A stretch of 64,000 bases of DNA from Deltaproteobacteria bacterium. GTDB lineage: Bacteria; Myxococcota_A; Polyangia; Polyangiales; Ga0077539. Of the stretch, positions 1-8,450 are shown one piece after another. The position numbers were made by a program, and so were the translations under genes. The notes beneath the pieces were generated by a model. The model saw only the letters and a list, made by a program, of their open reading frames with translations, did no database searches and had not been told where the DNA came from. The stretch spans positions 46,733-110,732 of the forward strand of contig CANJUR010000011.1 of NCBI GenBank assembly GCA_947477565.1. The letters are read 5' to 3'. Every line of letters starts with the position of its first letter. Position 1 is the first letter of the stretch.

Positions 1-529
1 ACGCCCGCGTGGCTGGATCGCCGGGCGCATTGCCGTCGGTCAGCACCCCGATCACGCGCACGCCCGCGGACCGATACGGAACCGCGATGCTGTTCTGCAT
101 CGACCGCGCCAACTCGGCGCAGTTGGCGCAGTACCCAGCGGTGAATTCCACCACCGTGGCCCGGGCGGAGACCCAGTCCGGACCGGCGAAGCTGTAGGTG
201 GTCCCCGCGCAGTCCGCGAGCTCGAACGGGACGATGATGCCGCCGGTGAGCGTGCCGTAAGGGCCATTCGAATAGTTTCGCGTCGGATCAGGGCCGTCCC
301 TGGTCGGTGTCGGTCGATCGGAGGGCGGACTGCCGGTGTCGGGGACGTCGAAGCCGAGGTCGGTGCTGCGGGGTCGATCGACCGGCGGCCGATCGAGGGC
401 GATGGTCTCTTCGACGACGTCAAAGTCGATAGGCGGCCCCGCGTCGAAGCGCGTGTTGGGCCGCGGGGGTTCCGGGAGACAGCCGAGGAGACCGACGACC
501 AACGCTACTGTGAGGAGACGAAGCGACAC
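1..529 (-). CDS. Thioredoxin-like lipoprotein (3' end outside window)
   Basis: Reading on the minus strand from a GTG at 529 gives a short hydrophobic signal ending in the lipobox LLGC, so the product is probably a lipoprotein. A low-complexity Asp/Pro/Arg linker of about 90 residues follows, and then a domain with the motif YCANCAEL preceded by VVEF. That is the strand-plus-CxxC arrangement of thioredoxin/redoxin (TlpA-like) folds. The C terminus runs off the window. The likely role is a membrane-anchored thiol-disulfide or redox protein in the envelope. The CxxC is seen directly; the exact subfamily is not resolvable. The gene is divergent from meaB with about 30 bases between the starts. 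Confidence 0.6.
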   Translation of the reverse strand, partial: MSLRLLTVALVVGLLGCLPEPPRPNTRFDAGPPIDFDVVEETIALDRPPVDRPRSTDLGFDVPDTGSPPSDRPTPTRDGPDPTRNYSNGPYGTLTGGIIVPFELADCAGTTYSFAGPDWVSARATVVEFTAGYCANCAELARSMQNSIAVPYRSAGVRVIGVLTDGNAPGDPATRA

Positions 530-558
530 GACCCTCGTGTGATACAACCCGCCGCGCC

Positions 559-1572
559 ATGCATCCACTGGCTGAGCGGGTTCTTCACGGCGAGGTGCGC
601 GCTACGGCGCGTTTGATGAGAGACATCGACGACCGGGCGGGTGACTGGCTCGGCGCGCTCGCCGACCTCCACCCGCACACCGGTCGCGCGTGGATCATCG
701 GTGTGACCGGCAACCCCGGCGCGGGCAAGAGCACGCTCACCGACCAACTCATCGCGCACTATCGCAAGCAGGGGCAGCGGGTTGGCGTGGTCGCGGTCGA
801 TCCGTCGTCGCCTTTCACCGGCGGGGCGATCCTGGGCGACCGCATCCGGATGCAGCGCCACGCGCTCGATGCCGAGGTGTTCATACGGTCGATGGCGACC
901 CGGGGGCAGCTCGGTGGCCTGTCGCGCTCGACCGCCGACGTCGTGCGTGTCCTCGACGCGTGGGGCGCAGGGGTGATCATCGTGGAGACCGTCGGCGTCG
1001 GACAGGATGAGCTGGAAATCGCGCGCCTCGCGCACTCCACCCTGGTTTTGATGGCGCCCGGGATGGGCGACGAGGTGCAGGCGATCAAGGCCGGAATCCT
1101 GGAGATCGCCGATCTCTTCGTGGTGAACAAGGCCGACCGCGAGGGCGCGGACGCAACCGTGCGCGACCTCGAAATGATGGTCGGAATGAACCACGAACTC
1201 CTGCACGCGGGGTCGCACTCGTTTGGGCACCACGGCGCGCAGCTTGACCGCGAGGCCGAACGCAAGGTGCCGACGGAGGAGTGGTTTACGCCGGTGGTAA
1301 AGACCGTGTCCTCCCGGGGCGAAGGGGTTGCCGCGCTGGTCGAGGCGATCGCGAAGCACCGGGCGTGGCTCGGGGTCACTCGTGCGGGGGAGGAGCGTCG
1401 GGCTTCGCGCGCGCGGGACGAGCTTCGGCTGGTGTTCCGCGACCTGCTGGTGGAAGACGCGCTGACGAAGGTCGGAGGCGCGCTCGAAGCAGCCGCCGAT
1501 CGGGTTCTGGCAAGGGAGTTTGACCCCTATCGGGCCGCGCGCGAGCTGCTCACTCTTTACCGTGAAGGGTAA
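559..1572 (+). CDS. meaB: MeaB/ArgK-family GTPase (methylmalonyl-CoA mutase chaperone)
   Basis: The 337-residue product has a Walker A motif GNPGAGKST at residues 51-59, the family signature VDPSSPFTGGAILGDR, a Walker B/switch region ETVGVGQDE and the guanine-specificity motif NKAD. This pattern and length are those of the MeaB/ArgK G3E-type P-loop GTPases, which protect and reload adenosylcobalamin in methylmalonyl-CoA mutase in the cytoplasm. No mutase gene is visible nearby, so the partner must be elsewhere. The 3' end overlaps the convergent epmA-like gene by 16 bases. The family assignment is secure; the in vivo partner is inferred. Confidence 0.93.
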   Translation: MHPLAERVLHGEVRATARLMRDIDDRAGDWLGALADLHPHTGRAWIIGVTGNPGAGKSTLTDQLIAHYRKQGQRVGVVAVDPSSPFTGGAILGDRIRMQRHALDAEVFIRSMATRGQLGGLSRSTADVVRVLDAWGAGVIIVETVGVGQDELEIARLAHSTLVLMAPGMGDEVQAIKAGILEIADLFVVNKADREGADATVRDLEMMVGMNHELLHAGSHSFGHHGAQLDREAERKVPTEEWFTPVVKTVSSRGEGVAALVEAIAKHRAWLGVTRAGEERRASRARDELRLVFRDLLVEDALTKVGGALEAAADRVLAREFDPYRAARELLTLYREG

Positions 1573-2846
1573 GATCCGCCCGGTCGGTGGGGAAACGCGA
1601 TGACGTCGTCGATGCACTCACGGCCAGCCACGAGTGCGACGAGGCGGTCGAATCCGAGGGCGTTGCCTGCGGAGGGCGGCATTCCCTCTTCCAGTGCGCG
1701 CAGGAAGTCCTCGTCGAGTTCGTAGACGGGCAGGCCGAGGTCTGCGCGCCGGTGCTGGTCTTCGAGGAAGCGTGCGCGTTGCTCGGCGGGGTCTGTGAGC
1801 TCGTCGAAGGCGTTACAAAGCTCGACGCCGGCGATGTAGAGCTCCGCACGGAGGCACACGCTGGGGTCGTCCTCGCAGCGCCGCGCGAGCGAGGCGTGCA
1901 CCGAGGGGAAGTGCGTGAGAAACGTCGGTCGGTCGAAGCCCAGGCCGGGCTCGACGTCCTGCGAGAAGCGGCGGAAGTACTCCTCCTCGTCGTTGGCGGC
2001 GAGGGCGATGGGGTCGGTGACGTCCGGCGCCCATCGCGCGAAGGCTTCGCGAACGGTCATGTGCGCGAACTCCTCCTCGAGGGAGATTTCGTTCGCGCCG
2101 AAGCGAATCATGCCTGGCGATGGCCCAACCTCCGCGACCGCGCGCACGAGGTGTTCCGTGTCGGCCAGAACGTCGTCGAGGCCCGCCCACGCGCGATACC
2201 ACTCGACCATGGTGAACTCGGGCTGATGCCGACGTCCGATTTCGCCTGCGCGGAAGCATCGCGCGAGTTGGAAACAGTGGTTCACGCCGCCGACGAGCAG
2301 GCGCTTCAGGTGCAACTCTGGCGAGGTGATCAAGAACCCGTACGGCGTCGGCAGCCCGGACGGTGTGGCCTGCATGCGTCCGAGCACCCCGAAGGCAGAG
2401 AGGTGCACGTCGAGGCCCGGGCACGTCACGATCGTCGGTGTCTCCACCTCCAGGAAGCGCTGCGCGCGGAAGTACGCACGCACCTGGTCGCTTGCGTGGT
2501 GGCGCAGCGCGAGTCGCGGGCGCACGCCATCCTGGGTCAGCCGCCAGGTCTCGCTGCCGCGCGCGAAGGGTGAGCGGGTCGGCCGATGCAGGCACTGCGA
2601 CTCAAACGCGAGGTACACGGGAAACGCGCGGTCTGGAGGGAGGTAGAGGTCCGCCGGGTCGTGGTCGACGATGGCCCGCAGGCGCACGAGGTCGCCGGGC
2701 TGGAGATCCACTGTGCAGGGGCCGTTCACCTGAATACGGTGCGGCCCCTCCCCGAGCAGAATCGTCTCTGAGAAGGGACGATCGAGGACGCGCCCGCAGA
2801 GGAGCCAATGGCCCTCGGGGTGCGCGTCGATCCACTCGACGGGCAT
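1557..2846 (-). CDS. epmA: EpmA/GenX-like EF-P--lysine ligase with extra N-terminal domain
   Basis: The 429-residue product has a class II lysyl-tRNA synthetase catalytic core from about residue 105. Motif 2 reads FRAGEIGRRHQPEFTMVEW near residues 198-216 and motif 3 is GNALGFDRLVAL near the C terminus. Lys-type class II enzymes without a full anticodon domain ligate lysine (often beta-lysine) to elongation factor P. The neighbour, 66 bases away on the same strand, is efp, which strongly supports this function. Typical EpmA is about 325 residues. Here about 90 extra N-terminal residues (with PGDLVRLR) look like an OB-fold-type beta domain, so a divergent LysS-like origin is possible. The tandem efp-epmA arrangement suggests cotranscription. 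Confidence 0.8.
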   Translation of the reverse strand: MPVEWIDAHPEGHWLLCGRVLDRPFSETILLGEGPHRIQVNGPCTVDLQPGDLVRLRAIVDHDPADLYLPPDRAFPVYLAFESQCLHRPTRSPFARGSETWRLTQDGVRPRLALRHHASDQVRAYFRAQRFLEVETPTIVTCPGLDVHLSAFGVLGRMQATPSGLPTPYGFLITSPELHLKRLLVGGVNHCFQLARCFRAGEIGRRHQPEFTMVEWYRAWAGLDDVLADTEHLVRAVAEVGPSPGMIRFGANEISLEEEFAHMTVREAFARWAPDVTDPIALAANDEEEYFRRFSQDVEPGLGFDRPTFLTHFPSVHASLARRCEDDPSVCLRAELYIAGVELCNAFDELTDPAEQRARFLEDQHRRADLGLPVYELDEDFLRALEEGMPPSAGNALGFDRLVALVAGRECIDDVIAFPHRPGGSYPSR

Positions 2847-2912
2847 CAGGTCACCTCGGGCATACGTGTGTGGGTAAAACGGTCCCGACGGCGACCGTTC
2901 GGGAAATCGGGG

Positions 2913-3488
2913 TCAGCGGGTCTTGGTGACGCGCTCGGAGTACTCGCCGGTGCGGGTGTCGATTCGAATGAAGTCACCCTGATTGATGAAGATCGGCACC
3001 TGCACGATGACGCCGGTGGAGCACTTGGCGGCTTTCAGCACGTTGTTGGCGGTGTCGCCCTTGAAGCCCGGCTCGGTCTCGATGACTTCCATCTCGACCC
3101 ACGTCGGCAGCGTCACGCCGATGGGGATGCCGTTGTGCAGAAGCACCTGGCAGATGGCGTTATCGAGCAGGAAGCCCCGCTCCTCGAAGTGCTTCGCGTC
3201 GACGTGCGCCTGCTCATAGGTGGCGTTGTCCATGAATACGAGTTGGTCGCCCTCTGCGTAGAGGTACTGCATCTCGCGCTCCTCGATGTCGGCGCCGCTG
3301 AGCCGCTCGCCAGACTTGTAGGTGCGCTCAAGGACGTTGCCGCTGATCATCGACTTCATCTTGACCGAGGTGGAGGGCGTCCCCTTCCCGGGCTTGCGGA
3401 AGTCTACGCTGACGACCTGATAGGGCTCCCCGTCGATGTCGATCTTGTTACCGCGACGGAGCTCGTTGATGTCGATGACTTGTCCCAT
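2913..3488 (-). CDS. efp: Elongation factor P
   Basis: The 191-residue product begins MGQVIDINELRRGNKIDIDG and carries the EF-P domain I loop KPGKG, with Lys35 at the position modified in EF-P proteins. Domains II and III follow, with the conserved C-terminal segment GDFIRIDTRTGEY. EF-P relieves ribosome stalling at polyproline stretches. I chose the ATG at 3488 because the family N terminus starts there; the open frame continues upstream without homology. Retention of the loop Lys and the downstream EpmA-like ligase gene suggest lysylation-type modification. Confidence 0.96.
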   Translation of the reverse strand: MGQVIDINELRRGNKIDIDGEPYQVVSVDFRKPGKGTPSTSVKMKSMISGNVLERTYKSGERLSGADIEEREMQYLYAEGDQLVFMDNATYEQAHVDAKHFEERGFLLDNAICQVLLHNGIPIGVTLPTWVEMEVIETEPGFKGDTANNVLKAAKCSTGVIVQVPIFINQGDFIRIDTRTGEYSERVTKTR

Positions 3489-3605
3489 GGAACGCGTGAT
3501 CCCTTCGGTCGCGGCGATTACCAGAGAGCCGCGCGAGCCGCAAGCATGACGGGAGCCCGCGGCGCTTGCCAGCGCTGACGCCGCTGGACTAAGGCCCGTG
3601 GGGCT

Positions 3606-4484
3606 ATGTCGAGCCGCGACGTCGAGGAGGAGTTCCGGGAGATCAAGCGGGAGATCATCGAGAGCCGCGGCTTGATCATCAAGTCGAGCAACCTCACCAG
3701 TGCTCTCTCTGCCGACGTAAAGAGCATTGCCCGTCGGCAGGCGGGCTACGAGCGACGTATCACGGTCAACAGCGCCACTGCGTACGTGCTTTTCGTCGTG
3801 GTCATCTTTGGCGGCATCAAGCTCTGGCTCGACGCCTCCCTGCGCGAGCGAGACTTTGAGCTTCGCTCGCTCCGGCGCGCGGACGAGCAGAGCCACCGCG
3901 AGCTGGGCGTGGTCGTTCGGGAAAAGGAGGAGCGCGCGGCCCTCGACGCACGCGCTCAGGCCTTCTACGACCTCGTCCGCGACGGCCGTCAGCAGGAGGT
4001 CGTCGAGTCCTGGGAGCAGCTCCGGCGCGAGCATCTCACCGCCGTCGAGATCGCGATGTTCCAGGACGTGGTGGACCGCTTCCGCAGCAACCTGTCGGTC
4101 ATCGCCTACCAGCGTGGTCTCGAACACGCACGCATGGCCCGTTATGCCGAGGCCGGCGAGTCCTACGAGGAGTCCATACGGCTGAAGGACGACGCCGGGC
4201 ACATCCCGCTCGTTCGCGTCGCCCAGGCCGACGCGCTGCGCCACCTCGGTCGCCAGCGCGAGGCGATCGTGATGCTTCAGGCGGTGTCCGACGGCAACGA
4301 CCGCGAGGCGGCGGACGACGCGCTACTCAAGATGTCCCAGTGCCAGGTTGATCTGCAGCTTTTCGGTGACGCCCGCACGACGCTGCGCACGCTGCTCCGA
4401 CGATTCCCGTACGGCACCGTCGCCAACGAGGCGCGCAACTACCTCTTCCAACTCTCGGCCCCTACGGTCGGCCCAAACCGCTAA
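3606..4484 (+). CDS. Membrane-anchored TPR protein
   Basis: The 292-residue product has a charged N terminus, one transmembrane helix at about residues 58-75 (VLFVVVIFGGIKLWL) and a coiled-coil-like Arg/Glu-rich stretch. The C-terminal half has tetratricopeptide-like helices (for example RYAEAGESYEESIRLKDD) ending in a YbgF/BamD-like repeat with DARTTLRTLLRRFPYG. It probably scaffolds a protein complex at the inner membrane; the partner is unknown. It is divergent from efp and its end overlaps the convergent lipoprotein gene by 23 bases. Confidence 0.75.
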   Translation: MSSRDVEEEFREIKREIIESRGLIIKSSNLTSALSADVKSIARRQAGYERRITVNSATAYVLFVVVIFGGIKLWLDASLRERDFELRSLRRADEQSHRELGVVVREKEERAALDARAQAFYDLVRDGRQQEVVESWEQLRREHLTAVEIAMFQDVVDRFRSNLSVIAYQRGLEHARMARYAEAGESYEESIRLKDDAGHIPLVRVAQADALRHLGRQREAIVMLQAVSDGNDREAADDALLKMSQCQVDLQLFGDARTTLRTLLRRFPYGTVANEARNYLFQLSAPTVGPNR

Positions 4485-5091
4485 GCCGCACCTGACTCGG
4501 GCCCAGCGCCGCCGCGATGTCATCGTCGATGCCGACCACCGACGCGACGCCTTCGTCCACGGCCACCCGCAGCGTCGATGGAAGCACCCGCTCCGACGGC
4601 AGTCCTGGCATTCCGTGGCCCGCGAGGCCGCCCTGCCACCGCACCTGCCACTCCCCCGGCGCGAGCAGCCCGCTCGGGCACCGAGGCGCGCACCTATCGT
4701 AGTCGACCAGCGTCGGAGACGCCTCCAGCCAGGCTCGCCCGCGCGCCCCGCTCGCAAAGATCGCCTCGGAGTGGGTGAGCCAGGCCTCCCGACTCACGCC
4801 CGGCCCAGGCTGCTGGATCCCCCCCAATGTTGGCGCTAGGAGCGCGCGCAGACGCTGCACGTCGTGGTGTTCGAGCGCCTCGCGCCAGTCGGTCACCAGG
4901 CGCTGCACCGCAGACCGTCGATCGTCTTCGACCAAAACCACTACGCCGTCCACCGGCCGCGTGGCGGGCGGGAGGTCGTCGCGCCTGCTCGTCGCGCGCG
5001 TCGAGTGCCAAGGCGTCGCGGAGCAGCCCATGAGCAGAAGTAAAGAGATTACATAGGGATGTAAAAGTATGATCAGGGCAGGTCGAGCCAT
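4462..5091 (-). CDS. Predicted lipoprotein, unknown function
   Basis: The ATG at 5091 gives MARPALIILLHPYVISLLLL followed by the lipobox residues MGCS, so a lipoprotein signal is clear. The open frame continues upstream, but only this start gives the signal. The mature part, about 185 residues, has a helical region (RLVTDWREALEHHDVQRLRALL) that resembles NTF2/SnoaL-like folds, which would be a weak suggestion only. Translation would start 19 bases inside the upstream amidotransferase-like gene, implying coupling. No enzymatic motif is visible. Confidence 0.7.
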   Translation of the reverse strand: MARPALIILLHPYVISLLLLMGCSATPWHSTRATSRRDDLPPATRPVDGVVVLVEDDRRSAVQRLVTDWREALEHHDVQRLRALLAPTLGGIQQPGPGVSREAWLTHSEAIFASGARGRAWLEASPTLVDYDRCAPRCPSGLLAPGEWQVRWQGGLAGHGMPGLPSERVLPSTLRVAVDEGVASVVGIDDDIAAALGPSQVRLSGLGRP

Positions 5092-5885
5092 CGGGCCTCG
5101 CGCACCTCGAGGTTGCGGTCGACGACAATCATCCCTCCTCCCTCTTCGGCGCCCCACGGTCGCCAACCGGTCTCGCCGACTTCGCCGTCGGTGACGAGCA
5201 CGTAGCGGAGCGTCTCATGGTCAACCGTTAGGTCACGTCGGCTGCACACCGCGCAGTGAGCGATGCCGTGGCGGCGCACGAAGCGCATCGGCATCTGTCG
5301 CGCGTATCCAACCGCGCCGTGTCCGTCGCTGAGCAGCAGGGCGATCGGTGCGGTCTCGCCGAGTGTCGCGTCGAGCGCCCTCAGGCTGGCGGTAATGGTG
5401 TCGCGGAGCGCGGAGCGATCGGGGGAGGGATCGTCCAGCAAACCCGCGCGAAACAGCGCGCCGAGAATGTGGTGGAAGAGCAGTTCGCTGTCCGTCTCGC
5501 CGCGCAGGCTATTCGCGAGAAACCCTGGCATTTCACCCAGCAGGCGCTCTTTGCCGTCCGCGTTGAGGGGGAGGGTTCCGAGCGCAGCGAAGAGCCACTG
5601 TCGCAGACGAAAAGGCTGGGTATTGTCCGGCGTTCGACCGCCTACCCGGGCGCGTCGGACGTGCGCCAGAATCGAACCCGAGCGCAGGTCTCCCGCGACA
5701 GCGACGAGGTCGAGCGGTTGTGGCGTCCCGGTGGGAGAGCGTCGCAGCAGAACCTCACTTCCCTGATGGCTCCCGATGCCGAATCCCTCGTGGGCGTCCG
5801 GCTCGAGGCGGGCTCCTTCCTCCGTGGTGAGAACGCACCGCACGCGGTCGATCTGGCTCGCGAAATATCCCAGGAGTCTCGGCAT
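5073..5885 (-). CDS. Class II glutamine amidotransferase-like protein lacking catalytic Cys
   Basis: The 270-residue product begins MPRLLGYFASQ, which aligns with the N-terminal MCRLLGY-type signature of Ntn class II amidotransferases such as YafJ/EgtC. It also has a downstream GSHQGSEVLLRR segment and a TDSELLFHHIL segment like the family's SDTE motif. The nucleophilic Cys expected at position 2 is Pro (codon CCG), so glutaminase chemistry is not expected. The ATG at 5885 is chosen because it places the family signature at residue 1. The substrate is unknown. The gene is cotranscribed with the overlapping lipoprotein gene. Confidence 0.72.
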   Translation of the reverse strand: MPRLLGYFASQIDRVRCVLTTEEGARLEPDAHEGFGIGSHQGSEVLLRRSPTGTPQPLDLVAVAGDLRSGSILAHVRRARVGGRTPDNTQPFRLRQWLFAALGTLPLNADGKERLLGEMPGFLANSLRGETDSELLFHHILGALFRAGLLDDPSPDRSALRDTITASLRALDATLGETAPIALLLSDGHGAVGYARQMPMRFVRRHGIAHCAVCSRRDLTVDHETLRYVLVTDGEVGETGWRPWGAEEGGGMIVVDRNLEVREARWLDLP

Positions 5886-5983
5886 GGCTTTATCCTCCGC
5901 GCGGCCTCGCCCCGGCGCCAGCGAACATTCTGCCTCGAGGCACCCTCGGCGCTCCCTTGACGTACTTACTCGTTCTGCGCCGC

Positions 5984-6013
5984 TTGACACGGCCGAGGGT
6001 CTTTCTCTAGGTT
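5984..6013 (+). promoter_or_regulatory. Sigma-70-type promoter of the yceD-rpmF-fab operon
   Basis: A perfect -35 TTGACA (5984-5989) is followed by an 18-base spacer and a -10-like TAGGTT (6008-6013), about 55 bases before the yceD start. This is a good housekeeping promoter for a GC-rich myxobacterium. Activity is inferred. Confidence 0.55.
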
Positions 6014-6067
6014 CGCGCGCCCTGACTCCCCCCCCCCTTCATTGCTGGGCGGAGAAAGACCTACCCC

Positions 6068-6601
6068 ATGGCACCCCCCGTTATCCTCTTTGATCGCATT
6101 CCCGATGACGGGCTCCAGCAGGAGCTTGCCCTCGACGAGACGTGGCTCACGGAGGTCTTCGCATCGGCCGGCCTGGTGGCCGTGCCTGGCGTGCCGGGCA
6201 GCGCTTCTATTCGGCTCGACCGGGATGGGCGCAACGTCTTCCTCAGCGGGCGTTTCGAAGCGTCCGCCCAGACGGACTGCGTGGCATGCCTTGAGCGCAT
6301 GACGTTGGCGTTGTGCGCCGACCTCGTGCTCCACTTGGAGCCCGCGGGGAGCACGAAGCCAGGCAAGGTCGTCCACGAAGAGGTTGAACTCTCCCGCGAT
6401 GAGCTCGACGTGGATGTGTATACCGACGACCGAATCGACCTCGCGCACTGGCTGCGCGAAGCGATCCTGTTGGAATCGCCGCTGCACCCTCGACACGAGG
6501 TTTGCCCGGTGAGGCTCGAGATGCCAGCGGCCCCTCCGCTGGCGCGTGTTGGAATCGATCCCAGGCTGGCGCCGCTCGCGCGCTTTTTCAAGAAGGAGTA
6601 G
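6068..6601 (+). CDS. yceD: YceD/DUF177 family protein
   Basis: The 177-residue product carries the DUF177 pattern: an acidic beta-rich N-terminal half, the Cys pair DCVACLERM, and a C-terminal segment EVCPV that normally forms part of a Cys cluster. The family is known for being immediately upstream of rpmF, as here with 6 bases between the genes, and is linked to large ribosomal subunit/23S rRNA biogenesis. It is the first gene after the promoter at 5984-6013 and starts the ribosome/fatty-acid operon. Confidence 0.9.
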   Translation: MAPPVILFDRIPDDGLQQELALDETWLTEVFASAGLVAVPGVPGSASIRLDRDGRNVFLSGRFEASAQTDCVACLERMTLALCADLVLHLEPAGSTKPGKVVHEEVELSRDELDVDVYTDDRIDLAHWLREAILLESPLHPRHEVCPVRLEMPAAPPLARVGIDPRLAPLARFFKKE

Positions 6602-6607
6602 TGAACC

Positions 6608-6814
6608 GTGGCAGTTCCGAAGAGGAGAACCTCGCGCACCGCGCGCAAGATGCGCCGAGCCAACCATGACAAGGTCGCGGCCCCCGCGCTGACCCGTTGC
6701 TCGAACTGCGGTGAGGTCCAGCGTCCGCACCGAGTTTGTCCCTCCTGTGGTTTCTACAACGGCCAGGCGGTCATCGTTAAGCCCGCGCCGGCGTCGGTCC
6801 CCACCGAGGGCTGA
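6608..6814 (+). CDS. rpmF: 50S ribosomal protein L32
   Basis: The 68-residue product starts MAVPKRRTSRTARKMRRANH, the L32 N terminus. It contains a CxxC...CxxC zinc ribbon (CSNCGEVQRPHRVCPSCG) followed by the YNGQAV motif. Size and motif are those of bacterial L32 of the Zn-binding type. It sits directly after yceD, the usual order, and before the fab genes. Confidence 0.97.
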   Translation: MAVPKRRTSRTARKMRRANHDKVAAPALTRCSNCGEVQRPHRVCPSCGFYNGQAVIVKPAPASVPTEG

Positions 6815-6831
6815 GCGCTCCCCTTCTGACG

Positions 6832-7398
6832 ATGAGCGTTCCGCTCATGTTTCCTGGGCAGCGTGCGCAGGCCGTCAGGATGCACCGCAATCTTGCTCAA
6901 CACGTCCTCTCCGCGGGGGCGCTCCTCGACCTGGTCGATGGCTCCCTTGCGGACGGTGTTCGCCCCCCTCGGGCGCTCTGCTTCGGCGCTCCGAAGTCAG
7001 AGTCCACCGCGACCACCAACACGCAACTCGCCATGCTCCCCGCGCGAATCGGCTCTTTGCGAGGTCCGCAGTCCGCTCCGCCCTCACGCAGGCCTGTGCT
7101 CGGCGCGGGGCGCTCCTCTGGGCAGTACACCCCAGTTCTGGCAGCGGCTGATGCGGCGCTGGTTCCGTCGCTTCTCGTGCGACGGGTGGCGTGCTTGGTG
7201 AGCTGGCGAAAAGGCCTCGAGGTGATAGTCGCCGCGGGCGTCACGACCTTTCCCGAGGGTCGTTCGGGCCGTATGGGTCCGGGGCCAGGCGAGCGGGCTC
7301 ACAAGGGTTTACGGGCTTTCGCGGTCAGCGATCGGGCGTCGCCCGACGGGATGGTCGCGGCATGGATGCGACACGGCAGGGAGGCGGCGGATGTTTGA
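6832..7398 (+). pseudogene. fabD: Internally deleted fabD (malonyl-CoA:ACP transacylase) remnant
   Basis: The frame is open for 188 residues and sits exactly where fabD lies in fab operons. The N-terminal FPGQRAQ matches FPGQGSQ, TTNTQLAML matches the TxNTQPA motif, and GRSSGQYTPVLAAADAAL matches GHSLGEYSALVAAGAL. It then jumps directly to VIVAAGVTTFPE, which matches the C-terminal xxVAAGVTxFxEVGPG region. About 150 central residues, including the expected catalytic His and the Arg region, are absent (normal length is about 310). The GxSxG Ser is kept but the fold cannot be complete. The end overlaps the fabG start. plsX and fabH, common here in other bacteria, are also missing. A functional FabD must be encoded elsewhere. 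Confidence 0.72.
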
Positions 7399-8137
7399 CC
7401 TGTCCGGGCGGGTAGCACTGGTAACCGGGGCATCGCGGGGTATCGGTAGGGCGACGGCGATCGCGCTGGCTACGCGCGGCGCGTGGGTGGCGGTGAACTA
7501 CGCGACCAACTCAGCGGCCGCCGAGGAGACGCTCGCGGCGATGCGCACCGCGGGTGGTGACGGGGAGCTCCTGCCCTTTGACGTGAGCGACGCGGCGGCG
7601 GTGACCGTGGCGGTGGAAGATCTGGTGCTGCGTAAGGGTCCCTTGGCGATCGCGGTCGCGAACGCAGGCCTCAACATCGATGGGCTACTGCTGCGAGCGC
7701 AGGAAGAAGACTTCGATCGCATGCTGGCGACCAACGTGAAGGGGACTTTCTTCCTTGCAAAGGCCTCGGTGCGTTCGATGATGAAGGCGCGCTTCGGGCG
7801 AATCATCGCTGTTTCGTCCGTAGTCGGTGCGATGGGCAACGCGGGGCAGTCGATGTACGCTGCGAGCAAGTCGGCGCTCGTGGGCATGATGCGCTCGATC
7901 GCGCGGGAGTACGGTTCGCGCGGCGTCACTGCCAACGTGGTGTCGCCTGGCTTCGTGGAGACCGACATGACCGCCGGCATGCCCGAAGAGGCTCGGAAAA
8001 AGCTGCTTGGGATGATTCCCTCCGGGCGTCTCGGCAGGCCGGAAGACGTTGCTGCTGCGGTGGTGTATCTCGCCTCGGCTGAAGCCTCGTGGGTTACCGG
8101 TCAGGTATTGGGTGTCAACGGTGGGATGCGGATGTGA
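7391..8137 (+). CDS. fabG: 3-oxoacyl-[ACP] reductase
   Basis: The 248-residue short-chain dehydrogenase has the NADPH-binding motif TGASRGIGRA near residues 12-21, NAGLN in the NNAG position, a catalytic Ser in VSSVVG, and the YAASK catalytic Tyr/Lys pair. The C-terminal GVNGGMRM is typical of FabG. It reduces 3-oxoacyl-ACP in fatty-acid elongation. The start overlaps the end of the fabD remnant, which suggests the original translational coupling is preserved. acpP and fabF follow directly. Confidence 0.95.
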   Translation: MFDLSGRVALVTGASRGIGRATAIALATRGAWVAVNYATNSAAAEETLAAMRTAGGDGELLPFDVSDAAAVTVAVEDLVLRKGPLAIAVANAGLNIDGLLLRAQEEDFDRMLATNVKGTFFLAKASVRSMMKARFGRIIAVSSVVGAMGNAGQSMYAASKSALVGMMRSIAREYGSRGVTANVVSPGFVETDMTAGMPEEARKKLLGMIPSGRLGRPEDVAAAVVYLASAEASWVTGQVLGVNGGMRM

Positions 8138-8170
8138 CCGCAGGCCCGATGAATGAAAGAGGCCATTGAG

Positions 8171-8422
8171 ATGACGGGAAGTGACGTTTCAGAGCGGGTT
8201 CGGGCGCTCATCGCAAATAACCTCGACGTGCCCCTGGAGCAGGTGCGCCCAGAGGCTTCGTTCACCAATGACCTGCAGGCCGACTCGCTCGCGATCGTCG
8301 AGCTTGTGCTTGCACTGGAGGAGGAGTTCGGGGTCGAGATTCCTGACGAGGCCACGGACAAGATCCGCGCGGTGCAAGACGCAATCGATTACATCGTGTC
8401 GCGCGTCCCCGCGAAGGGCTGA
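8171..8422 (+). CDS. acpP: Acyl carrier protein
   Basis: The 83-residue acidic four-helix protein has the phosphopantetheine attachment motif LQADSL, with Ser39 as the modified residue, and the usual acidic helix II ([12 protein letters not shown]). I chose ATG 8171 because AGAGG lies 8 bases upstream; an in-frame ATG at 8153 would add six residues. It carries acyl chains for FabG and FabF in the same operon. Confidence 0.95.
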   Translation: MTGSDVSERVRALIANNLDVPLEQVRPEASFTNDLQADSLAIVELVLALEEEFGVEIPDEATDKIRAVQDAIDYIVSRVPAKG

Positions 8423-8450
8423 GCGGCCTATTTCACCGATCGCACCGTCC

